51,792 nucleotides of DNA from Anaerolineaceae bacterium (GCA_020845515.1 JADLFQ010000094.1:1-51792); one strand, 5' to 3'; counted from the first letter of the stretch, positions 24,694-33,975 are shown. Notes: generated by a model not told the origin, from the letters alone. Numbers and translations are program-made.

Positions 24694-26469
24694 ATGCAAA
24701 ATTCAGTTTACCAATTTGATGGCGGAAAAGTCATTATTCGTTTGCGCGGGCGTATCTGCGAGACACCCGACGAGCTTTTGACCAGTGAGCTTTTTCTCTT
24801 GGTTTTGAAGCGTGCGCTGCGAGAATTGACTCGGCGAGAATCCAAGCTTTTAACCATCTTTCTGAACCCCTCCTTTTCAGAAGAAAATATGGATCTTCTG
24901 GTTCATACGCTTCAATATCTGGTGAAATTACCATCAGATATGGTGATGCGCGTGCTGCCAGAATCGACACCTTTATTTAGAGACCGCTTATTGTTTAACG
25001 ATTTTATTGAATTTCTCTATAACTATTGGCGCAGCCAACAGCGTTTTATCGTATGCGAACAAGAGGGGGAGAGTCTCGATAAACGTCCTTACCGTACATT
25101 CACAGATACAGTAGAACGGTTAACTCACCTGGTGCGTGGAATATACCGAGATGTGCAGGAAAATATTGTTGGAACGCACCCACGCATCTACCGGCAAGTT
25201 CGCTCTGGTGCAGATGTGGCCGCTATTGCGCTTCCAAAGCAAATCCCCTTGCCCGGGAAAGGGTACACGCAACTGAATCCGATCTCACTCATCCGGCAGG
25301 TGTTGATTTACCCCCCTCTGATCTTCTCTCCTCCAATGAATAAACGGTCGGGGATGTTCGAACGGGTGTTTTACAACCCTTTAGATCGTATGGACCTGAA
25401 TAAAGAGGATTATGTTTGCTATCCGGCCAAAGTGGGCCCCTTGGTTATGATGATTTATTTTCATATCCATTTTTTTGAACTGGGCTTTTCTTTGTGCAAC
25501 CTTTTTGATCTGGCTGATGATACAGACTTGCAACGCCAGCCGGATGCGGTTTATATCTACGGCGCGCCCGATTCGGCTTTTGAGGACATCAAAAAAGCAC
25601 CGACAATCTTTTATGATGATGAAGAGAATGATATGCTAGTTGGCGCTGTACCTGCCGGGGATGTTTTTGGATACTTTGGTTATCTCAAGAAGATGATCCT
25701 CACCTTGCATAACATTCGCATGATGAAGCTTGGAAGACTGCCTTTCCACGGTGCGATGTTTAACATTGATATTCAAGGCAAGAGACCGCACACGATTCTG
25801 GTGATGGGCGACAGTGGAGCGGGAAAATCGGAGATGATTGATGCTTTGCAATCCATTGCTGGTGACGAGTTAAAGGACCTGCTGATTATTGCAGACGACA
25901 TGGGGTCACTGGATATTGAGCCACAGGGCAGGGTGGTTGGTTACGGTACGGAAACAGGAGCCTTTGTCCGGCTGGATGATTTGCAGCCGGGGTATGCTTT
26001 TGGCCAAATTGACCGGACAATTATTATGAACGCCAGCCAGGTGAATGCGCGCGTCATCTTACCGGTGACAACGTTTGACCATTTGATTCGTGGCTATACA
26101 ATTGATTATGTGTTGTATGCAAACAATTACGAAACAGTGAGCGGTCAGAACCGGGTGATTGAGCGTTTTTACAATCAAACTGAAGCTTTGGATGTCTTTC
26201 GAAAAGGCACCGTGATGAGTAAAGGGACAACAACCAGCCAGGGGCTGGTAGGAACCTACTTTGCAAATATTTTCGGCCCCCCCCAGTATAAGGAACTGCA
26301 TGAGACCCTTGCCGAGCGGTATTTCACAAAGTTTTTTGCCAACAATCTTTTTGTGGGACAGCTTCGTACGCAGCTCGGGATTCCAGGTATGGAACGCCAG
26401 GGTCCCTGGGAAGCCGCAAAAGCACTTTTGACCCACATTAAAGAATTTGATGACGGACGTGTATCTTGA
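24694..26469 (+). CDS. Large P-loop protein of the HPr kinase/PEPCK-like superfamily
   Basis: A 591-residue cytoplasmic protein of unknown role. The C-terminal half holds a P-loop, GDSGAGKSE at residues 372-380, then LLIIADDMGSLDIEPQGRVVG and TETGAFVRLDDLQPG. HPr kinase/phosphorylase has the same kind of P-loop (G-x-S-G-x-G-K-S-E), and ATP-dependent PEP carboxykinases share the fold and a glycine/acidic block after it. The first 350 residues match neither family; they include a mixed alpha/beta start and aromatic-rich segments. It is far longer than HprK (about 310-350) and lacks recognised PEPCK substrate motifs. It is monocistronic, between the ABC pair and nrfHA. A kinase or phosphotransferase activity is an inference. 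Confidence 0.7.
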   Translation: MQNSVYQFDGGKVIIRLRGRICETPDELLTSELFLLVLKRALRELTRRESKLLTIFLNPSFSEENMDLLVHTLQYLVKLPSDMVMRVLPESTPLFRDRLLFNDFIEFLYNYWRSQQRFIVCEQEGESLDKRPYRTFTDTVERLTHLVRGIYRDVQENIVGTHPRIYRQVRSGADVAAIALPKQIPLPGKGYTQLNPISLIRQVLIYPPLIFSPPMNKRSGMFERVFYNPLDRMDLNKEDYVCYPAKVGPLVMMIYFHIHFFELGFSLCNLFDLADDTDLQRQPDAVYIYGAPDSAFEDIKKAPTIFYDDEENDMLVGAVPAGDVFGYFGYLKKMILTLHNIRMMKLGRLPFHGAMFNIDIQGKRPHTILVMGDSGAGKSEMIDALQSIAGDELKDLLIIADDMGSLDIEPQGRVVGYGTETGAFVRLDDLQPGYAFGQIDRTIIMNASQVNARVILPVTTFDHLIRGYTIDYVLYANNYETVSGQNRVIERFYNQTEALDVFRKGTVMSKGTTTSQGLVGTYFANIFGPPQYKELHETLAERYFTKFFANNLFVGQLRTQLGIPGMERQGPWEAAKALLTHIKEFDDGRVS

Positions 26470-26632
26470 GGAGAATCCAAACCTTTTAGAAACAAATGCG
26501 TCGGGGGAAAATTTCAAAAAAATATGTGCCCGCCTTGAGGGTTTCGAAAGAAGTGCAAGTATGTTTGCTCTGGGCGGCGGTGCTCCTGTGGAACAGGTTA
26601 TTTCAATTTCGGAAAAGGGATAACAAAAATCA

Positions 26633-26660
26633 TTGGAAGATCTGAGATTTTTGCTATAAT
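26633..26660 (+). promoter_or_regulatory. Promoter of nrfHA
   Basis: TTGGAA (26633-26638), a 16-base spacer and a TGC-extended TATAAT (26655-26660) form a strong-looking promoter. The ATG of nrfH follows 36 bases later, with GAGGAA as Shine-Dalgarno. No FNR- or NarP-type site was recognised nearby. Confidence 0.6.
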
Positions 26661-26696
26661 ACTTTGGGAAAATCGAGGCGTTGAGGAAATTGAATA

Positions 26697-27206
26697 ATGT
26701 GGAAAACCTATAAGTTGCCCGTGATTACAGGTATCATTTTATCAACGATTGTTGTTGGTATGCTCCTATACGTTTCGGATTTCTCCGTATACCTGGGAGA
26801 CAACCCTACAACTTGCAATAACTGCCATGTTATGGACGCTGTCTACGAAGGATGGTTTCATTCCAGCCACCGATTGTGGACGACGTGCAATGACTGTCAC
26901 ACGCCTCACGAGTTCATCCCAAAATATTTTGTCAAAGCCCGTTCCGGTTTTAATCACGTCTCAGCCTTTACTTTGGGGCACCTGCCGGTGCCGTTAAGAG
27001 CGAAAGAATCAACCAAAGAAATTATTCAGAAAAACTGCCTGCGCTGTCATCAGGATACTATAGAATCTGTTGCAGATGGGCAGATGGATGCTGGCCGGTA
27101 TTGTTTTGAATGTCATCGTAGTATTGCCCACGGAGAACGGGGAATATCTATCCTGCCGTTTCAGGATAAGGGTTCTTATCTTTCATTTTCAGAGGAAGGG
27201 AATTAA
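26697..27206 (+). CDS. nrfH: Cytochrome c nitrite reductase small subunit, NapC/NirT family
   Basis: A 169-residue membrane-anchored tetrahaem cytochrome c. One N-terminal helix (about 8-27) is followed by four CxxCH haem sites at C40-H44, C64-H68, C114-H118 and C136-H140. The first site reads CNNCHVM, so a methionine follows closely, as in NrfH where Met ligates haem 1. NrfH oxidises menaquinol and passes electrons to NrfA on the outer face of the membrane. Stop and nrfA start share one base (TAATG), so the two are translationally coupled. Confidence 0.95.
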   Translation: MWKTYKLPVITGIILSTIVVGMLLYVSDFSVYLGDNPTTCNNCHVMDAVYEGWFHSSHRLWTTCNDCHTPHEFIPKYFVKARSGFNHVSAFTLGHLPVPLRAKESTKEIIQKNCLRCHQDTIESVADGQMDAGRYCFECHRSIAHGERGISILPFQDKGSYLSFSEEGN

Positions 27207-28504
27207 TGAAGAAGATATCCATTCCACCGCTTGTTATCACGCTTATCATTGTCGTCTTGTCCGGTTTGGTGGTCGGTTTGTTGCTTTACATAAACAACCA
27301 ACCGGCACCCACCCGTGGCGTATCGCCACTGGTGATTATTGACGCGATGGAACCGGACTCGGAAAAATGGGGAATAAATTTCCCCAACCAATATAGCGCG
27401 CTCCTCAAGACGAAGTCAAATGATATTCGCACATCCTTTGGCGGATCTCAAAAAGTGGATAAGCTTGCGGTGGATCCAATGCTGGTGGATTTGTTTGCAG
27501 GCTATGCCTTCAGCAAGGCGTATGATGAGGATCGTGGCCACCTTTGGGCACTTGAAGATGTTCGCGAAACACTCCGTTTGAACGATACCACACCAGCTAC
27601 GTGTTACTCCTGTAAATCGTCTAATAATCCGAGCTTGTGGGCAGAGATGGGCATGGCTGCTTATGATGCGATGAAATTTAGTGAGATGACCCCCAAAATT
27701 ACTCAGCCAATTGGCTGTGCGAACTGCCATGAAGCCAATACGATGCGATTGATCGTAACCAACCCTGCTTTAGAAGAAGCTCTTCTCGCGCAAGGAAAAG
27801 ACTGGAAAACCTTTACACGGCAGGAAATGCGCAGCGTGGTGTGTGCGAATTGTCATGTGGAATATTACTTCAAGGGAGATGGAAAATACCTGACCTTGCC
27901 TTGGGCTGGTGGTACGACAATTGAAGAGATTGAAAAATATTATGACGATGTCGCTTTTACCGACTGGACTCACCCCGACAGCGGCGCGGCAATGATCAAA
28001 ATGCAGCACCCTGATTTTGAGTTATTTTCTGCTGGCAGCACTCATTACAATGCCGGGGTATCCTGCGCAGATTGTCATATGCCTTATACGCGAGATGGTG
28101 CAGCCAAGTTCTCCAATCACGATGTAAAAAGCCCCTTGATTGACCCAAGTGCATCGTGTGGAACGTGTCATACAGATGTTGAGTACGTAGTGGGACGCGT
28201 GGGGGTTATTCAACAACAAGTCAATACGACCATGCTTAATACAGAAAGAGCCATTGTGGATGCCATTAAGGCGATAAAACTGGCAGGTGAGCAGCCGGGC
28301 GCTGACAGTGCCCTTTTGGAAGAAGCCCGCCGCCTGCACCGTTCGGCACAATTGAGATGGGATTTTCTTGCCGCTGAGAACAGTATGGGATTTCATAACC
28401 CTGAAGAGGCTCTGCGCATTCTTGCTACTGCGACGGATTATGCCCGCCAGGCGCAAACTAAAGCTGTTCAGGCGATGGCGCCAGTTTCAACCGCCAGTAA
28501 ATAA
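27206..28504 (+). CDS. nrfA: Ammonia-forming cytochrome c nitrite reductase, catalytic subunit
   Basis: A 432-residue pentahaem cytochrome c that reduces nitrite to ammonium with six electrons. The active-site haem motif is CYSCK (133-137) with Lys as the axial ligand. The other four are CxxCH at C171, C213, C287 and C318. The segment after C213 (CHVEYYF) supplies the conserved Tyr, and FSAGSTHYNAG around H280 supplies a catalytic-pocket His. Instead of a clear cleavable signal, the N-terminus has one long hydrophobic helix (about 8-29), so the protein is probably anchored beside NrfH. Confidence 0.96.
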   Translation: MKKISIPPLVITLIIVVLSGLVVGLLLYINNQPAPTRGVSPLVIIDAMEPDSEKWGINFPNQYSALLKTKSNDIRTSFGGSQKVDKLAVDPMLVDLFAGYAFSKAYDEDRGHLWALEDVRETLRLNDTTPATCYSCKSSNNPSLWAEMGMAAYDAMKFSEMTPKITQPIGCANCHEANTMRLIVTNPALEEALLAQGKDWKTFTRQEMRSVVCANCHVEYYFKGDGKYLTLPWAGGTTIEEIEKYYDDVAFTDWTHPDSGAAMIKMQHPDFELFSAGSTHYNAGVSCADCHMPYTRDGAAKFSNHDVKSPLIDPSASCGTCHTDVEYVVGRVGVIQQQVNTTMLNTERAIVDAIKAIKLAGEQPGADSALLEEARRLHRSAQLRWDFLAAENSMGFHNPEEALRILATATDYARQAQTKAVQAMAPVSTASK

Positions 28505-28532
28505 AGATACTTTTAGTTTTAAATAACAATGC

Positions 28533-28566
28533 AGCCGGTTAAGTGTTTTTGACCGGCTATTTTTTA
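28533..28566 (+). terminator. Intrinsic terminator of nrfHA
   Basis: AGCCGGT (28533-28539) pairs with ACCGGCT (28552-28558), followed by ATTTTTT. It lies 29 bases after the nrfA stop. The reverse strand lacks a comparable U tract. Confidence 0.8.
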
Positions 28567-28597
28567 TGACTTGGTATCTCCAGGTTATTATGATATT

Positions 28598-29344
28598 TTA
28601 ATTTGCTCCCTGAATGGATTGTTGTATACACACAAGCCAACTGCGCAAGGTTTCGCCGGGTTCAGTGGGGGTATTCGCTAAAATGGGGTGGCGGGTAAGG
28701 GCAGCATCTAATCCTTCTATCGGGACGATTTTTACACCTTCATTAATCCAACGACGGGGTGCATAGCCAATTGCATTTGGGTTTGAGGAAATTGCCTCAA
28801 GCATAGCTTTGGGATTGGGAGCAAGCATGGCTTCCGGGTTGAAGCCGGGGTTTCCGATCTGGCTGGCAAACAATTCTCGAAGAATGTTGCCTGCAGGATA
28901 TTCCCATACCTCGATCTTTTGATCATTCGAAGAACCGGTAAATACGTCACCCCAGTTTGATCTTTTACCTGCATAGATTTGCCCAAGCACCGACAAAGCA
29001 AGCAAAGGTTGAGGATTCTGGGGGTGCAGAATTATTACCCATTCGTCATAGCCTAGGAGATAGGTTTGCCCACTCCAGTTATCAGGGTTCTCTCCCCAAA
29101 TGAGCGTAATATCAGCTTTTTCGGATTCCAGGCGAGAAAATGGGATTTGATGGGTGATAAGCCCAACTTTGGGCGTTAAGGAAGTGCAGCCATACAGCGC
29201 TGGTTCGAGCCAGGCGAGTTCTGGCGTATAGACTGTCTCCCAGAGAAGGGGTGTCGGCAAGGGGGCAGGTAAGGATTGCTGTGGCTGGCAGGCTGAGAGA
29301 AAGAGGAGGATGGTAAGGATAATCCAGCGGTTATACGAAGACAT
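28598..29344 (-). CDS. Lipoprotein, periplasmic-binding-protein-like (PstS type)
   Basis: A 248-residue exported lipoprotein. The signal peptide ends in the lipobox LSAC, so Cys21 or thereabouts would be lipidated. The rest has the layout of a small type 2 substrate-binding protein: TLIWGENPDNWSGQTYLLGYDEWVIILHP, then GQIYAGKRSNWGDVF and NPNAIGYAPRRWI, which resembles PstS-type phosphate-binding proteins. Key phosphate-binding Ser/Asp motifs were not verified. The start is taken at ATG 29344 rather than TTG 29350. It overlaps uppP by 14 bases, and no transporter gene is nearby. Confidence 0.7.
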   Translation of the reverse strand: MSSYNRWIILTILLFLSACQPQQSLPAPLPTPLLWETVYTPELAWLEPALYGCTSLTPKVGLITHQIPFSRLESEKADITLIWGENPDNWSGQTYLLGYDEWVIILHPQNPQPLLALSVLGQIYAGKRSNWGDVFTGSSNDQKIEVWEYPAGNILRELFASQIGNPGFNPEAMLAPNPKAMLEAISSNPNAIGYAPRRWINEGVKIVPIEGLDAALTRHPILANTPTEPGETLRSWLVCIQQSIQGAN

Positions 29345-30155
29345 AAGCAAAAATCAGCGCGGCGGATGCTAAAAGAACACAGTATATGGCAAAGGGAACT
29401 AACGAGCGGCGGGTGATAAAGGATAACAACCAGTGGATTGAAAAATAACCTACTACACCCGAAGTAACAAACCCCACAGCCAGCGCCGGGAAGAATGCAC
29501 TCAGATCTGGATATTTGAGCAAGTCTACCAGGCTTAGCAGACCGGCGGCTGTCATAACGGGTATTGCCATTAAGAATGCAAATCTGCCGGCATCACTGCG
29601 TGCGAGATTGCGCGTTAACCCACCGGCGATGGTCGAGCCGGATCTGGAAACCCCGGGGAAAATGGAAAGGGCTTGAAACCCTCCAATCCACAGAGCGTCT
29701 TTCCAGTCAAGGTGTTCCAGTGAGCGGGTTCTCTTTCCAATGCGTTCTGCTGTTATAAGTAGTAGAGCCGTGATAAAAAGAAACCACGCCGTGGCGACCG
29801 GACTGTTGAATGCTTTCTCCACCAGGCTCTTCAGAAGCAAGCCGGCGAAACCGGCAGGCAGCGTAGCAACAATGAGACACCAGCCCATCCGTGCATGTGG
29901 GTTCTCAAAAGGCTTGCGTTGCACAATCCCTGTGCTCCAGGCTTTCAGAATGGCGAAGAGGTCTTTCCAAAAGTATAGGATGACTGCTACAAGAGTGCCC
30001 ATTTGCACCAATACATCAAAAGAAAAGACTTGGGATTCGGGGATCTTCCAACCAAGTAGATAAGGAGCGAGCACCAAGTGGGCTGAACTGGAAACAGGCA
30101 AGAACTCTGTTAGACCTTGAATAATACCGAGAATAAATGCTTGAAAGATAGACAT
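29331..30155 (-). CDS. uppP: Undecaprenyl-diphosphatase (BacA type)
   Basis: A 274-residue polytopic membrane phosphatase that recycles undecaprenyl pyrophosphate to the monophosphate carrier for cell-wall and glycan synthesis. The two conserved motifs are present: QGLTEFLPVSSSAHL near the N-terminus with the catalytic Glu, and GVSRSGSTI with the conserved Arg. About eight hydrophobic helices are seen. A CAGGAG Shine-Dalgarno precedes the ATG at 30155. It lies 24 bases downstream of tgt in the same leftward operon. Confidence 0.96.
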   Translation of the reverse strand: MSIFQAFILGIIQGLTEFLPVSSSAHLVLAPYLLGWKIPESQVFSFDVLVQMGTLVAVILYFWKDLFAILKAWSTGIVQRKPFENPHARMGWCLIVATLPAGFAGLLLKSLVEKAFNSPVATAWFLFITALLLITAERIGKRTRSLEHLDWKDALWIGGFQALSIFPGVSRSGSTIAGGLTRNLARSDAGRFAFLMAIPVMTAAGLLSLVDLLKYPDLSAFFPALAVGFVTSGVVGYFSIHWLLSFITRRSLVPFAIYCVLLASAALIFAYVFV

Positions 30156-30179
30156 TGTGAAAACTCCTGACAGGAAAGA

Positions 30180-31301
30180 TCATTGCTTGGATGATTGGTA
30201 ATTCTTCAAAAATTGGGAGGAATATTCTTCAAAGTTATCTGCTTGAATGGCAGAGCGTGCTTGCTGGATAAGGTGCTGAAGCATAAAAAGGTTATGAATG
30301 GAAATCAATGTGGAGGCGAGTATTTCCTTGGCGACAATCAAGTGGCGCAGGTAAGCGCGGCTGAAATTTTGGCATGTATAACAAAGACAATTTTCATCAA
30401 TCGGCTTTGCACTACGGGCGTGCACTTGGTTCATCAGGTTGACCCGACCTGTCATTGTCATAGCGGCTTGGTGGCGCGCTAGACGGGTGGGAAGTACGCA
30501 ATCAAAGATATCAATGCCACGCAGAATGCCATTAATAATATCTTCAGGCGACCCAACTCCCATAAGGTAGCGCGGTTTGTCTTCGGGCAGGATCTCATTT
30601 ACCGCCTCAATAGCTGTGTGCATTTCCGATTTGGTTTCCCCGACGGAAAGACCGCCAATAGCATGTCCGGGAAAATCCAATGAACTGATAAAACGGGCAG
30701 ATTTCTGGCGAAGTTCTGGGAACACCCCGCCTTGTATAATCCCGAAGAGAGCCTGATCGGGCCGGGTTTTGGCTTCAAGACAACGTTCTGCCCAACGATG
30801 CGTACGCTCCAAAGCTTGCTGATTATAATTGGAGTCGTAGGGGGGCGCGCACTCATCGAAAGTCATGATAATATCAGCGCCTAATTTTTGCTGCACTTCG
30901 ATTGACTTTTCGGGGGTAAAACGGTGCATACTGCCGTCTATATGGCTCTTGAAGGTTACTCCTTCCTCATCAATTTTTCTTATTTTAGTCAGAGAAAAAA
31001 CCTGAAAACCGCCTGAGTCGGTCAACATCGGGTGTTTCCAATTCATAAAGCGGTGGAGGCCACCCATCTCTTCAACAGTGTCTGCCCCAGGGCGCAGATA
31101 GAGATGGTAGGTATTGGAGAGTACAAGCGTCGCTCCCAACTCCTCAAGTTGTGCAGGTGTAACTGCTTTTACCGCTGCTTGAGTTCCCACCGGAGCAAAG
31201 ACAGGAGTGACCAGTTCTCCGTGGGGGGTGTTGAATATGCCGCACCGGGCACGGACAGAGCGGGCAGTAATTTCAAATCGAAACAAAGGAGACGGGATCA
31301 T
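30180..31301 (-). CDS. tgt: tRNA-guanine transglycosylase
   Basis: A 373-residue bacterial Tgt that swaps G34 for preQ1 in tRNAs with GUN anticodons. The general acid/base Asp D95 is in LTDSGGFQVFSL, the nucleophile D267 is in GIDIFDCVLPTRLAR, and the zinc-binding site is CLCYTC with a following His. Length and motifs are normal. It is the first gene of the leftward operon with uppP, divergent from recJ. A TATAAT on the minus strand at 31394-31389 may be its -10, but the -35 is poor and the ATG has no Shine-Dalgarno. Confidence 0.97.
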   Translation of the reverse strand: MIPSPLFRFEITARSVRARCGIFNTPHGELVTPVFAPVGTQAAVKAVTPAQLEELGATLVLSNTYHLYLRPGADTVEEMGGLHRFMNWKHPMLTDSGGFQVFSLTKIRKIDEEGVTFKSHIDGSMHRFTPEKSIEVQQKLGADIIMTFDECAPPYDSNYNQQALERTHRWAERCLEAKTRPDQALFGIIQGGVFPELRQKSARFISSLDFPGHAIGGLSVGETKSEMHTAIEAVNEILPEDKPRYLMGVGSPEDIINGILRGIDIFDCVLPTRLARHQAAMTMTGRVNLMNQVHARSAKPIDENCLCYTCQNFSRAYLRHLIVAKEILASTLISIHNLFMLQHLIQQARSAIQADNFEEYSSQFLKNYQSSKQ

Positions 31302-31459
31302 TAGTGCTTTGTTTTAGAGCCTTTTTATTTTAAAAATTTTTCTGTTGGTGAAGCATTGTTTTTAAATATTCCCTTCGAGCGAGTAAAAATTATACCCTTG
31401 AATGCAATAATTTCTGCAGTCTTCCCCGGGCTGAGAAGTGGTTTGTGGTTTTCCTTTCC

Positions 31460-31488
31460 TTGCTTCTGAGACCTTCCCGGGTTATACT
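31460..31488 (+). promoter_or_regulatory. Promoter of recJ
   Basis: TTGCTT (31460-31465) and TATACT (31483-31488) are separated by 17 bases, 35 bases before the recJ ATG at 31524. GGAG in the leader is the likely Shine-Dalgarno. Confidence 0.5.
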
Positions 31489-31523
31489 TCCATAACCTCA
31501 ATTCTTAACGGAGCAGATTCAAG

Positions 31524-33224
31524 ATGCACACCCCTTTGAGGAAACATTGGCAGGTTGCAGCCCCCATTTCAGACTCTGCTGCGGCCAACCTTGGCGAATA
31601 CCCACCTCTGCTGCAACAATTGTTATTCAATCGTGAAATAACCACCCCCGAAGCAGCCCAACGGTTTCTCAATACAAGCGGTTCATTGCACAGCCCTTGC
31701 TCCCTGAAGGGCATAGGGACAGCGGTGGAATGCTTGCTGCATGCTATTGATGCTGGTGAAGAAATTGTTGTTTATGGGGATTATGATGTGGATGGGGTTA
31801 CTGCTACTGTTTTGTTGGTGCAGTTATTGCGCGTGTACGGGGCGAAAGCGCGCGGTTATATTCCAAACCGGTTTGACGAGGGGTATGGATTAAATATTGA
31901 AGCGCTTGAAGGGCTTCACCAGGAGGGGATTCGTACAGTCGTAACGGTTGATTGCGGAATACGCTCACCAAGAGAGGCAGAGTATGCTCGTGCACAGGGA
32001 ATAACTCTTATTATTACTGATCATCACGAGCCGGAAGAAGAAATTCCAGACGCGGCTGCAATTGTTTGTCCAAAACAACCCGGGGATGAATATCCTGACA
32101 AAAATTTGGCGGGGGTGGGTTTAGCCTTCAAGGTAGCCGAAGCGATCTTATCAGCCCGGCCGCTTCCGGGGGTGAGTGCGGCAGATTGGCTGGACCTGGT
32201 TGCCATTGGAACGGTGGCTGATGTCGTCCCTATGACCGGTGAAAATCGAAGCCTTGTCAAGGCGGGGTTAAGAATGTTGCAAACCTGCAGACGCCCTGGG
32301 GTATGTTCTTTGGCAAATACAGCCGGGTTAAATCTTGGGGCAATTCGGTCGCACGATATTGGTTTTATCATTGGCCCGCGCTTGAACGCCGCAGGCCGGC
32401 TGGAGTCGGCGCTGGATGCCTATTCCTTATTGATGCAGGAAGATATCGCTGAAGCTGGACTGCTGGCTCAGAAACTGGACGACCAAAACCGTTACCGCCA
32501 GGAACTAACGCGCCAAATGCAGGAAGAGGCGGAGCTTTTGACTGGTGGAGGAAATGGCAATGAACTGCTTTTTATAGCACACCCCGATTTCAATATGGGT
32601 GTGGTCGGGTTGGTTGCCTCGCGCTTGACAGAACAATATTACCGTCCTTCTGTGGTTGCAACGAAAGGGTTGGAATTTACACGCGGGTCTTGTCGCAGCA
32701 TACCAGATTTTCACATCACCCGAGCCTTGGATCAGTGCTCGCATTTACTTGTGCGGCATGGCGGTCATGCAATGGCAGCAGGATTTACCGCCAAAAATGA
32801 GAACGTCCCCGCCCTCGAAAAACAACTGCTGGAGATTGCAGCGCTTGAGCTAGGGGGAAAATCTCTCCGGCCGGTCTTACAGGCGGATATGGAAATCGGG
32901 TTTCAGGACTTGCATCCCCGCGTCCTTGAATATCTGGATGCCCTTGAACCTGCTGGTTGGGGGAATCCGGAAACAGTTTTCGTCAGCCGGAATGTGAAGG
33001 TGATCAGCCACCGTGGGATGGGAAATGAAGGCCGCCATTTGCGCTTAACGCTGCGTAGTGGTGAGATCGTATATGATGCAGTCGCTTTTCGCCAAGGTTT
33101 TTGGGCGGGCCAACTTCCCCCAGAGATTGATATTATGTACTCATTCGAGAAGAACTGCTATCGTGGACGCGAATCGCTCCAGCTTAACGTGCGCGATATC
33201 AAACCTACCAACCAGCCCGATTGA
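31524..33224 (+). CDS. recJ: Single-stranded-DNA-specific exonuclease RecJ
   Basis: A 566-residue DHH-family nuclease. It has the catalytic motifs YGDYDVDG (86-91 core), TVDCG, DHH at 166-168, and GxAVxxAC-like FIIGPRLNAAGRL. The DHHA1 region carries HGGHAMAAGF, and the C-terminal OB-fold covers about 450-566. RecJ degrades single-stranded DNA 5' to 3' in RecF-pathway and mismatch repair. The length is typical. It ends 3 bases before the stop of the convergent glycosyltransferase gene. Confidence 0.96.
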   Translation: MHTPLRKHWQVAAPISDSAAANLGEYPPLLQQLLFNREITTPEAAQRFLNTSGSLHSPCSLKGIGTAVECLLHAIDAGEEIVVYGDYDVDGVTATVLLVQLLRVYGAKARGYIPNRFDEGYGLNIEALEGLHQEGIRTVVTVDCGIRSPREAEYARAQGITLIITDHHEPEEEIPDAAAIVCPKQPGDEYPDKNLAGVGLAFKVAEAILSARPLPGVSAADWLDLVAIGTVADVVPMTGENRSLVKAGLRMLQTCRRPGVCSLANTAGLNLGAIRSHDIGFIIGPRLNAAGRLESALDAYSLLMQEDIAEAGLLAQKLDDQNRYRQELTRQMQEEAELLTGGGNGNELLFIAHPDFNMGVVGLVASRLTEQYYRPSVVATKGLEFTRGSCRSIPDFHITRALDQCSHLLVRHGGHAMAAGFTAKNENVPALEKQLLEIAALELGGKSLRPVLQADMEIGFQDLHPRVLEYLDALEPAGWGNPETVFVSRNVKVISHRGMGNEGRHLRLTLRSGEIVYDAVAFRQGFWAGQLPPEIDIMYSFEKNCYRGRESLQLNVRDIKPTNQPD

Positions 33225-33226
33225 TT

Positions 33227-33910
33227 TTAATCTACGAAACGGTATTTCAATAAAGCCCAGACTGCTTCAAAAGCATCTCTCATCTTGATCTTTTTACCTT
33301 CAGAGTAATCGCGCGGGTTGAAAGCAATCGGAATTTCAAAGATGCGGATCTTTCGTTTGAGAATTTTCGCGGTAAATTCCGGCTCAAACTCGAAGCGGTG
33401 TGCGTGCAAAGGGATGTCCTTGATAAGTTCGCGGCGAAAGACTTTATAGCCGGTTTCCATGTCACTTAAGATATTGTTGTATAAAAGGTTGGTAAGGAAA
33501 GTAAGAATTTTATTTGCCACCATGTTCCAGAAGAGAATAGGGCGGCGGGCGCCGCCGAGGAAGCGGGAACCATAGACCACGTCTGCGATTCCTTCCTGGA
33601 TTGGGATGAGCAATTCCTTATAATGGCGAGGATCATATTCAAGATCAGCATCCTGTATGATGATTATATCTCCGGTAGCCGCCTGAATGCCAGTTCGGAC
33701 AGCATATCCTTTACCCATGTTCTTCTGGTGAAGGATTACGCGGACACCCTCTTTTCCATCCAAATCGGCAAGGAGTGGTCGCGTACCATCGGTGGAGCCG
33801 TCATCTATGATTAAGATTTCGGTAGGAATTCCGGTTGCTTTCACACGGTGGACGATTTCGTGGATCGTTTTGACTTCATTGTAAACTGGAATGATTACGG
33901 TAATGTTCAT
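33227..33910 (-). CDS. Family 2 glycosyltransferase (polyprenyl-phosphate sugar synthase-like)
   Basis: A 227-residue GT-A glycosyltransferase. The nucleotide-sugar site IIDDGSTDG and the metal-binding DAD in [12 protein letters not shown] are both clear, as is YGSRFLGG. It has the size and pattern of the DPM1/GtrB-like enzymes that transfer a sugar to a polyprenyl phosphate, but it lacks the C-terminal transmembrane helices found in some of them. ATG at 33910 lies 7 bases after a TATAAT, so the transcript is probably leaderless. Confidence 0.88.
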   Translation of the reverse strand: MNITVIIPVYNEVKTIHEIVHRVKATGIPTEILIIDDGSTDGTRPLLADLDGKEGVRVILHQKNMGKGYAVRTGIQAATGDIIIIQDADLEYDPRHYKELLIPIQEGIADVVYGSRFLGGARRPILFWNMVANKILTFLTNLLYNNILSDMETGYKVFRRELIKDIPLHAHRFEFEPEFTAKILKRKIRIFEIPIAFNPRDYSEGKKIKMRDAFEAVWALLKYRFVD

Positions 33911-33917
33911 GCGTCTG

Positions 33918-33926
33918 ATTATAGCA
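33918..33926 (-). promoter_or_regulatory. Extended -10 promoter for a leaderless glycosyltransferase mRNA
   Basis: The minus strand reads TGC-TATAAT, then 7 bases, then the ATG at 33910. The expected transcription start coincides with the start codon. Confidence 0.5.
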
Positions 33927-33939
33927 TAGCTGAATGAGT

Positions 33940-33975
33940 AAAAAGAAAGCCGACAATCTTTGTGAGACTGCCGGC
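33940..33975 (-). terminator. Intrinsic terminator after hpf
   Basis: On the minus strand GCCGGCA (33975-33969) pairs with TGTCGGC (33955-33949), with one G-T pair, followed by TTTCTTTTT. It ends the Tad-comF-hpf run. Confidence 0.75.

Noticed and set aside
26496..26642. 48-residue frame between the HPr-kinase-like gene and nrfH (basic, one hydrophobic stretch)
   Set aside because: It has no clear Shine-Dalgarno, and its end overlaps the nrfHA -35 element; probably chance.
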